Of a DNA stretch of 64,000 nt, positions 59,082-64,000 are shown piece after piece (positions within the stretch are counted from its first letter, which is position 1; every line of letters begins with the position of its first letter). The position numbers and the translations under genes are program-made. The stretch is from Kribbella pittospori (GTDB taxonomy: Bacteria > Actinomycetota > Actinomycetes > Propionibacteriales > Kribbellaceae): positions 1-64,000 of the forward strand of contig NZ_SJKB01000017.1 of the NCBI RefSeq assembly GCF_004331465.1, in the 5' to 3' direction. Under the pieces are notes generated by a model. The model did not search any database and had not been told where the DNA came from. It was given only the letters and a program-made list of their open reading frames with translations.

Positions 59082-59450
59082 ATGACAGCCGAACAGAACA
59101 AGAAGCTGGCCGTAGACGCATTCCAGGAGTTCGCCGCGGGCAACATCGCGCCGCTCCGCCCACTTCTGCAGGAGGATTTCCTCGAGCACAGTCCCGGCAA
59201 TCCGTCGGGCCGCGACGCCTTCCTCGATTTCATCGCGACCGCTCCGGTCGCCTCGGCTCGGCTCGACCTGCGCCGCGTCATCGCTGACGACACTCATGTG
59301 GTGATGCACTACCTGATGACGACCGCGGACAATCCCCGCGGCGTGGCGGTCACCGACATCTGGCGCTTCGAGAACGGCCAGATCGTCGAGCACTGGGACG
59401 TCGTACAGCCCGTGCCCGACGCCGCGGAGATTCCGAACGGGATGGTCTGA
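59082..59450 (+). CDS. Nuclear transport factor 2-like (SnoaL-type) protein
   Basis: A 122-residue SnoaL/NTF2-like protein: LAVDAFQEFAAGNIAPLRPLLQEDFLEHSPG, VVMHYLMTTAD and VTDIWRFENGQIVEHWDVVQPV. The fold serves as a small enzyme or binding protein; the ligand is unknown. ATG at 59082. Divergent from the MmyB-type regulator. Confidence 0.9.
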   Translation: MTAEQNKKLAVDAFQEFAAGNIAPLRPLLQEDFLEHSPGNPSGRDAFLDFIATAPVASARLDLRRVIADDTHVVMHYLMTTADNPRGVAVTDIWRFENGQIVEHWDVVQPVPDAAEIPNGMV

Positions 59451-59463
59451 GAGACGGCATGGA

Positions 59464-60255
59464 CTAAGAGCTAGCCGGCGAGTTCGGCCGGCGAAGGAGC
59501 AGTACACCGAGCACCAGTAGCCAGATCGTCCACAGGTAGCTTCCGAGCAGGCCGCCGAGGTCCCAGACCGGGAAGCTCGGGATCGCGGTGGCGAGGATGT
59601 CGCCTTGGTTGGTGAAGTACAGGACGCTGGCGAGCAGCCCCAGCCAGCCCGCCCACCTCGGCATCACCTTGGTTCGCAAGATGATGATGCTGACAGTGAC
59701 CGACCACGCGATGCCCAGGAGTTGTCCGAGGTGTTCGCCAAGTAGCGCGCCGCCGTACTGATGCTGGGCGGTCCACGCCGCGGCAACCGCCGTACGCGTA
59801 GCTGTGTCGCCGTTGACGTACGTATCGGCCAGCGGCGGTACTACGAAGACCCAGCGCAGGAATCCGATCAGCGCCAGCAGCACAGACGCCGCGCCCGCCC
59901 AGGTGGCGACCCGCAGGGCCGCGTCGTCCCGGCGCTTCAACGCAGTTGGTAGCAACAAGATCGGTACGGCGAGGATCGCGTACGTCCATGCGACCGCGAA
60001 CCACGTCCAGACCAGGCTCGTGCCACCGTCGACGTACTCGGGCAACACCACATCCGCCGGTTGACGCAGGATGTCGGGCCAATCGAATGTCATCGACAGC
60101 ACAGTCGCGGCCACCATGAAGGCCACGGTCGCCGCGATGAAGAAGATCCCGGTGACCTTCGCTGTTGTGATATTTGATCGAACTGCTGGAGCCTGCGCGA
60201 TGTCGATCTGTTCGGCTTCCTCGTCGCGTTGGTGACCTCGTTCGACTCTGTCCAT
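59464..60255 (-). CDS. DUF4386 membrane protein
   Basis: A 263-residue protein with about seven hydrophobic segments: AKVTGIFFIAATVAFMVAATVLS at the first, later GEHLGQLLGIAWSVTVS and MPRWAGWLGLLASVLYF, a pattern of DUF4386. Function unknown. ATG at 60255 with GGGGGAG 7 bases upstream excludes the much longer in-frame extension. Confidence 0.85.
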   Translation of the reverse strand: MDRVERGHQRDEEAEQIDIAQAPAVRSNITTAKVTGIFFIAATVAFMVAATVLSMTFDWPDILRQPADVVLPEYVDGGTSLVWTWFAVAWTYAILAVPILLLPTALKRRDDAALRVATWAGAASVLLALIGFLRWVFVVPPLADTYVNGDTATRTAVAAAWTAQHQYGGALLGEHLGQLLGIAWSVTVSIIILRTKVMPRWAGWLGLLASVLYFTNQGDILATAIPSFPVWDLGGLLGSYLWTIWLLVLGVLLLRRPNSPASS

Positions 60256-60438
60256 GCCGATCTCCCCCTTGGCGCGGCCACGGCTCCGGTCTGCCCGGGC
60301 GCCCCCCGACCCCACCGCTTTCAGCATGCGCGCCGGTCCCAGCGCTGTCCATGGCGCCTCGATCCATGAGGCTTGTCCGGTTTCGCTGCGTGGTGTGTGG
60401 GCGTAGCTTCGGAGGAAGTCCTCGTGGAGGGTGACAAC

Positions 60439-60759
60439 GTGACAGCCGCCGACAGCACACGAACTGGTGGTGTCGTGCGGGGCTTCATGCTCGGCGAGGG
60501 GGCGGACGCCGTCGTGGACGCGTTGGATGCCATCTTTCCTTCCGCCAGCCCGCGAGTCGCCGGCGGCCAGCCGTCCACCGGGGCAGTGAAGATCGAGACG
60601 ACGCAGTGCGGACCGTTGGGCTCGGATCGATGGCAGATCGGCCTGGGGTGCGCGGTGGACACCGAGCCGTACAAGGAACCGCTCGTTGTCTGGTTCTCGC
60701 GACCGGCCGTCGCGACTGTCCCGAGCGGCGAGTTGCGGGTGCCGGCGGTGGCTCGCTGA
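60439..60759 (+). pseudogene. N-terminal part of a split AraC regulator
   Basis: A 106-residue frame, GTG at 60439 behind GGAGG. It aligns by eye with the N-terminal sensing domain of the intact AraC protein at 61434: ADAVVDALDAIFPSASP against DEIEAFLSETYTRVN, LGSDRWQIGLGCAVDTEP against LTSDEFQLGADLTYRADP, and SGELRVPA against GDVLLLPP. It stops with TGATG, where the C-terminal part begins in another frame. So one AraC gene seems split by a small indel near 60740-60757. Reinitiation at TGATG could still give both halves. Confidence 0.6.
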
Positions 60760-61427
60760 TGCGTGCACCGGACGACTCGATGACTCTCGAGTTCCCGCCG
60801 TTCGACTCGATCGGGACGCGGGTCAGCTACCGCGATCTCGAGGAGGCCGCCGAGTCGGCGCACGGCGTACCGCCCAATGACTTCTGGCTCGGCACCGGGC
60901 TGCCACTCAACGCCCGGCTCAGCGCGTACTGGCAGTCGGTGAGCCACTACGTCCACCGCGTCCTGACCGACGTAACGTCGTCCGCCGAGAGTCCGCTGGT
61001 CGCCCAGCAACTGCACACCCACGTCGTCGCGTCGATGCTCGCGGTCTTCCCGAACGCGACGCTGCGGGTCTCGTACGCACCCTCACCCGGCTGGGTCACA
61101 CCGGCGTCCGTACAACGAGCCGTCGACTACATCGACGCGCACGCTGCCGAGCCGATCGGCGTCAACGACATCGCTGCGGCCGTCGGCACGAGTGCCCGCG
61201 CACTCCAGTACGCCTTCCGTAGGCATCTGGAATGTACGCCGTTCGAGTACCTACGACAGGTACGCCTTGAACGCGCGCACCGCGACCTGCAGACAACCGA
61301 TCCCGCCAGCGGCGTCACTGTCGCCACGATCGCCTACCGGTGGGGCTTCTCCCTCCCCCGGTTCACCGCCTCCTACCACGCCGCCTACGGTCGCAGCCCA
61401 GGCCGGACCCTCCAGGAGGGTTGCTGA
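60759..61427 (+). pseudogene. C-terminal part of a split AraC regulator
   Basis: A 222-residue frame starting at ATG 60759, which overlaps the stop of the N-terminal part. It contains the linker and the AraC DNA-binding domain: VQRAVDYIDAHAAEPIGVND, VGTSARALQYAFRRHL, TPFEYLRQVRLERAHRDL and TVATIAYRWGF. The intact paralogue at 61434 has the same segments after its sensing domain. It may still be made as a separate DNA-binding protein through TGATG coupling. Confidence 0.65.
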
Positions 61428-61433
61428 GCTGCG

Positions 61434-62372
61434 ATGGCTGTCGTCTTCGAGAGCACCACTATCGACGAGATCGAGGCCTTTCTGTCCGAGACGTACACGC
61501 GGGTGAACCTGTCCGGCCTCAACGGCGTACCGACCCGGACCCGCATCGCGCGCACGTTCCTCCCCGGCCTGACCAGCGACGAGTTCCAGCTCGGCGCCGA
61601 CCTCACGTATCGCGCCGATCCGCTCGACAACTACATCTTGTGCAGCCTTCGTTCGGGTGGAGTTGAGATACCGGAGTACTCCGCCGGCCCGGGCGACGTA
61701 CTGCTCCTGCCTCCTGGAGAGCGTGGGCTCACGGGCAGGCTGCGGCACCCGCGGGAGCTCGTCCTCATGCTCGATCCCACCGTCCTGCAGCGGGTCGCCG
61801 CGACCGCACTCGAGGGGCGGAGGCCCGCGGCGCTCAGCTTCCATGGCCACCGGCCCGCCACCACCGCGGCTCGGCGGCAACTGCGGGACGCGATCGACTA
61901 CGTGCACACGCAGACACTCACCAACCCGGCGCTCTTCTCCGAACCCCTCATTTCCACGACCATCACGCAGTTCCTCGCCGCGATGGTCCTGGCCACGGTC
62001 CCCAACAACACCAGCACCGACCCCAATACCGAGAGCCGCCGCGACGCCCACCCCGCCACTCTCCGCCGCGCCATCAGCTACATCGAAGTCAACCCCCACC
62101 GCGACCTCACCATCGCCGACATCGCCACCGCCGCCGGCGTCACCAACCGCGCCATCCAACTAGCCTTCCGCCGCCACCTCGACACCACCCCGCTGGCCTA
62201 CCTCCGCCAAGTCCGCCTGGCCCAAGCCCACGCCGATCTCCAGGCCGCGGACCCCACCCAAACCACCGTCACCGCCATCGCCGCCCACTGGGGCTTCCAC
62301 CACCCCGGCCGCTTCGCCAACCAGTACCGCACCGCCTACGGCCAATCCCCCAGCACCACCCTCAACAGCTGA
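61434..62372 (+). CDS. AraC family transcriptional regulator
   Basis: A 312-residue regulator. The N-terminal AraC-binding-like domain (residues 1-130, DEFQLGADLTYRADP and GDVLLLPPGERG) is followed by a two-helix HTH domain: RAISYIEVNPHRDLTIADIATAAGV, RAIQLAFRRHLDTTPLAYLRQVRL and AIAAHWGFHHPGRFANQYR. ATG at 61434 is 6 bases after the previous stop. It is a close paralogue of the split gene just upstream, probably from tandem duplication. Confidence 0.92.
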   Translation: MAVVFESTTIDEIEAFLSETYTRVNLSGLNGVPTRTRIARTFLPGLTSDEFQLGADLTYRADPLDNYILCSLRSGGVEIPEYSAGPGDVLLLPPGERGLTGRLRHPRELVLMLDPTVLQRVAATALEGRRPAALSFHGHRPATTAARRQLRDAIDYVHTQTLTNPALFSEPLISTTITQFLAAMVLATVPNNTSTDPNTESRRDAHPATLRRAISYIEVNPHRDLTIADIATAAGVTNRAIQLAFRRHLDTTPLAYLRQVRLAQAHADLQAADPTQTTVTAIAAHWGFHHPGRFANQYRTAYGQSPSTTLNS

Positions 62373-62519
62373 ACTGCGGTGGTGGGGTTCGTGGTTCATC
62401 CCGAGGACTGAGTCGTGGATCTGGGCAGCAAATCGGCAACCAACTGAACACCTTTCCACGACTCGACGAGTCCGGGCACACGACGAACGCGGTTGCGTCG
62501 GGGCTCACCCAGCACACGC

Positions 62520-62552
62520 AAGAAGGCCGGTCCCGAGGGGACCGGCCTTCTT
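62520..62552 (-). terminator. Terminator of the tmRNA gene
   Basis: AAGAAGGCCGGTCCC and GGGACCGGCCTTCTT form a perfect 15-bp stem with a 3-base loop, 12 bases past the 3' end of ssrA, and the arm itself ends in TTCTT on the minus strand. Between the AraC stop (62372) and here nothing else is recognised. Confidence 0.85.
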
Positions 62553-62564
62553 GTAACTCTCAGG

Positions 62565-62941
62565 GGTGGAGGTGGCGGGAATCGAACCCGCGTCCTTCGG
62601 CGGTGTTTCAAGGCTTCTCCGGGCGCAGTCTGTTAGACGTTTTCTCAGCCCCAGCGCTCTCACAGACACGTCGCTGACAGGCTCAGTCACTGTTGATGTC
62701 CCACACCAGCCCCGTGACCGGGCTAGTGCAGCAAGCTCCCTAAATGAGGCCAGGAGCCGGGGCGGGAGCATCCCCGGGCTGACCGCTTCTTTAAGTGCTC
62801 AGGCCGTCAGGCGGCGAGAGCGAAGCTACTGCGCTGAGTATTGGCAGTTATTGGTTTCCAGAGATCGTTTACGAGATAACCCTGGATCCTCGGCCCGCTT
62901 CCCTTGGAACAGACGTCCAAAGTCGAAACCGTTCACCCCCT
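62565..62941 (-). ncRNA. ssrA: Transfer-messenger RNA (tmRNA)
   Basis: One-piece tmRNA of about 377 nt. The 5' end (GGGGGTGAACGGTTTCGACT, from 62941) pairs with the 3' end (CACCTCC before the discriminator A) to form the acceptor stem; the T-arm reads GCGGGTTCGATTCCCGC. The tag frame occupies 62845-62807 and encodes ANTQRSSFALAA followed by TGA, ending in the usual ALAA degradation signal. CCA is not fully encoded (ACC then CC), so it is added after transcription. It rescues stalled ribosomes with SmpB, whose gene is not in the window. Confidence 0.97.
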
Positions 62942-63030
62942 GTTGAGTTGTCAAACTCCCACCGGTCCCGAAGGGCGGTGGAAGATCCACACTATCAAGT
63001 CCAACAGGCGACCCGCACCTGACATTCCCG

Positions 63031-63720
63031 TTACACACGGTCAGCGGCCGGCGACGCCTCGGGCGCGCGCAGGAAGATCACCGCCGCCCCCGCGACCATC
63101 AGCCCGGCCAGAGCGATCACCCATCCGGTGGTCCATCGGAGCAGCAACGCCCCCACAGCCGCACCAACCAGCATCGCAGCGATCGACCCCAGTCGGCGGT
63201 GAGGCTTCACGGAGCGTCCGTTGCCGAGCACGCTGTCGGCCGCCAGCCCCGTCAGTGTCAGCGTCAAAACCGTCGTCGTCATGTCCCGCGGCGCCACGTG
63301 CCGGACGGTCGCGTTCTGCAGCCCGAAGCAGGCAGCCAGCGCCACGATCAGCACGTACGACGTCCCGCCCGTCTCCTCGAGTACGCCGACGCCGACGAGC
63401 AACGCGCACAGCCACAACACGATCGCCTGCGCCCCGAACGCCGACGCCAGCCACCGCCGAGGCCGCGACTCCATCACCCGTGCCGCCCGCCCGCCGGCGA
63501 GGGACCCGAGCACGAACCCGAACACAGCCGCGATCGGCGGACCAAGCCGGAACCCGGACTCCGGCGACACCGCGAACCCGAGGAAGACGACGTTCCCGGT
63601 CATGTTCGCGACGAAGGTATGCCCGAGCTTCAGATAGCTGACCGCGTCGATCAACCCGGTGGCCGCGGTCAGGCCCAGGAACGCCGTGACCTCCCACCGC
63701 GCCCCGACAGGAACAGCCAT
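63031..63720 (-). CDS. DUF1275 (YoaK-like) membrane protein
   Basis: A 229-residue membrane protein with about six segments. DUF1275 features: TGLIDAVSYLKLGHTFVANMTGN, VFLGFA, and LQNATVRHVAPRDMTTTVLTLTLTGLA. Function unknown; the conserved polar residues suggest transport. ATG at 63720. It seems to be transcribed alone, between tmRNA and the DUF4870 gene. Confidence 0.93.
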   Translation of the reverse strand: MAVPVGARWEVTAFLGLTAATGLIDAVSYLKLGHTFVANMTGNVVFLGFAVSPESGFRLGPPIAAVFGFVLGSLAGGRAARVMESRPRRWLASAFGAQAIVLWLCALLVGVGVLEETGGTSYVLIVALAACFGLQNATVRHVAPRDMTTTVLTLTLTGLAADSVLGNGRSVKPHRRLGSIAAMLVGAAVGALLLRWTTGWVIALAGLMVAGAAVIFLRAPEASPAADRV

Positions 63721-63739
63721 GCCTGCCAGGGTAGAGGCA

Positions 63740-64000
63740 CTACTTGATCAGACGCAGCGTGAACGGGTAGCGGAAGTTGCTACCGACCGCGGTGGCGAGG
63801 CCGCCGATCCCGGTCAGGACGAACCACAGGATGCCGAGGATCGGGAACAGGAATCCGGTGAAGCCCTCCGTCACCCCCGTCATGATCCCCAGCAGTGCGA
63901 ACGCCCCGAACGCGCTCAGCTGGAAGTTCAGCGCCTCCACCGCGTGCTTGCGGACGGCAGGGTTCCGCTGGCCCGAGGTCGCCACCACGATCGCCGGGCC
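63740..64000 (-). CDS. DUF4870 membrane protein (5' end outside the window)
   Basis: The frame is open to the window edge, so the gene starts beyond 64000. Visible: NPAVRKHAVEALNFQLSAF (typical DUF4870 helix junction), two TM segments (LLGIMTGVTEG and LFPILGILWFVLTGIGG) and NFRYPFTLRLIK at the end. A GTG at 63988 is not the likely start because the family has another TM before VRKHA. Function unknown. Confidence 0.82.
   Translation of the reverse strand, partial: GPAIVVATSGQRNPAVRKHAVEALNFQLSAFGAFALLGIMTGVTEGFTGFLFPILGILWFVLTGIGGLATAVGSNFRYPFTLRLIK

Noticed and set aside
62565..62600. tRNA gene suggested by the T-arm GGTTCGATTCC
   Set aside because: This is the tRNA-like 3' part of tmRNA; the matching acceptor strand is 340 nt away at the 5' end of ssrA.
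62396..62946. Small open frames around the tmRNA
   Set aside because: They are translations of structural RNA and its terminator.

Overview
The window is high-GC DNA (roughly 70 % by eye) with many GTG starts, frequent 4-base ATGA/GTGA gene overlaps, leaderless-looking promoters and families typical of actinomycetes (DUF3039, DUF1707, DUF1275, DUF4870, MmyB-type XRE regulators). The gene set (many sugar and oligopeptide-type ABC importers, LacI/IclR/AraC/TetR/MarR regulators, alpha-galactosidase, secreted SGNH lipase) suggests a soil saprophyte of the Propionibacteriales, with Kribbella my best guess. The guess rests on overall look, not on a search. No phage, plasmid, insertion sequence, rRNA, tRNA or CRISPR was seen. 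The one RNA gene is ssrA (tmRNA, minus strand, 62565-62941).

Layout. 1-693: tandem array of hairpin units running into the 3' end of a DEAD/DEAH helicase gene. 669-5325: helicase, DUF3039, YqgE/AlgH, VanZ-like, NAD-malic enzyme. 5446-10135: LacI regulator convergent with a ribose-type sugar importer (ATPase, permease, lipoprotein); matching candidate operators lie in front of both. 10386-18636: a tightly coupled operon IclR - OppB - OppC - OppD - OppF - 29-codon ORF - histidine phosphatase - EEP phosphodiesterase-like enzyme - family 5 binding lipoprotein. 18808-21146: divergent unit of two unknown proteins and a second LacI regulator. Two identical LacI-type operators in the divergent promoter region probably join both units. 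This is my main candidate for an undescribed system: import and breakdown of a phosphorylated or phosphodiester-linked oligomer, analogous in logic to agrocinopine uptake.

21121-31776: CoA-transferase, alpha/beta hydrolase, a polytopic membrane protein with repeated His/Asp motifs, MerR regulator, F420-reductase-like protein with MarR regulator, small proteins, aldo/keto reductase, a second membrane protein (fenitrothion-hydrolase-like) and a Baeyer-Villiger-type monooxygenase. The two membrane-protein genes share a 21-bp direct-repeat site, one copy being next to the MerR gene. 31845-43568: TetR, DinB/maleylpyruvate-isomerase-like protein, APH, HIT, ABC-2 exporter with a two-component pair, sulfite-oxidase-like enzyme, a frameshifted quinone-reductase gene with a MerR regulator, multicopper oxidase and DUF1707 protein.

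43798-49138: alpha-galactosidase operon with its own sugar importer. 49278-50585: tandem RlaP-type nucleotidyltransferases, one decayed. 50646-58993: ArsR-like/SRPBCC pair, SGNH lipase, very long FHA protein, MarR/epoxide-hydrolase pair, XRE regulator. 59082-64000: SnoaL-like protein, DUF4386 protein, an AraC gene split in two next to an intact paralogue, tmRNA, DUF1275 and DUF4870 (cut by the window edge). The only gene-free stretch above 300 bases is the repeat array at the left edge.
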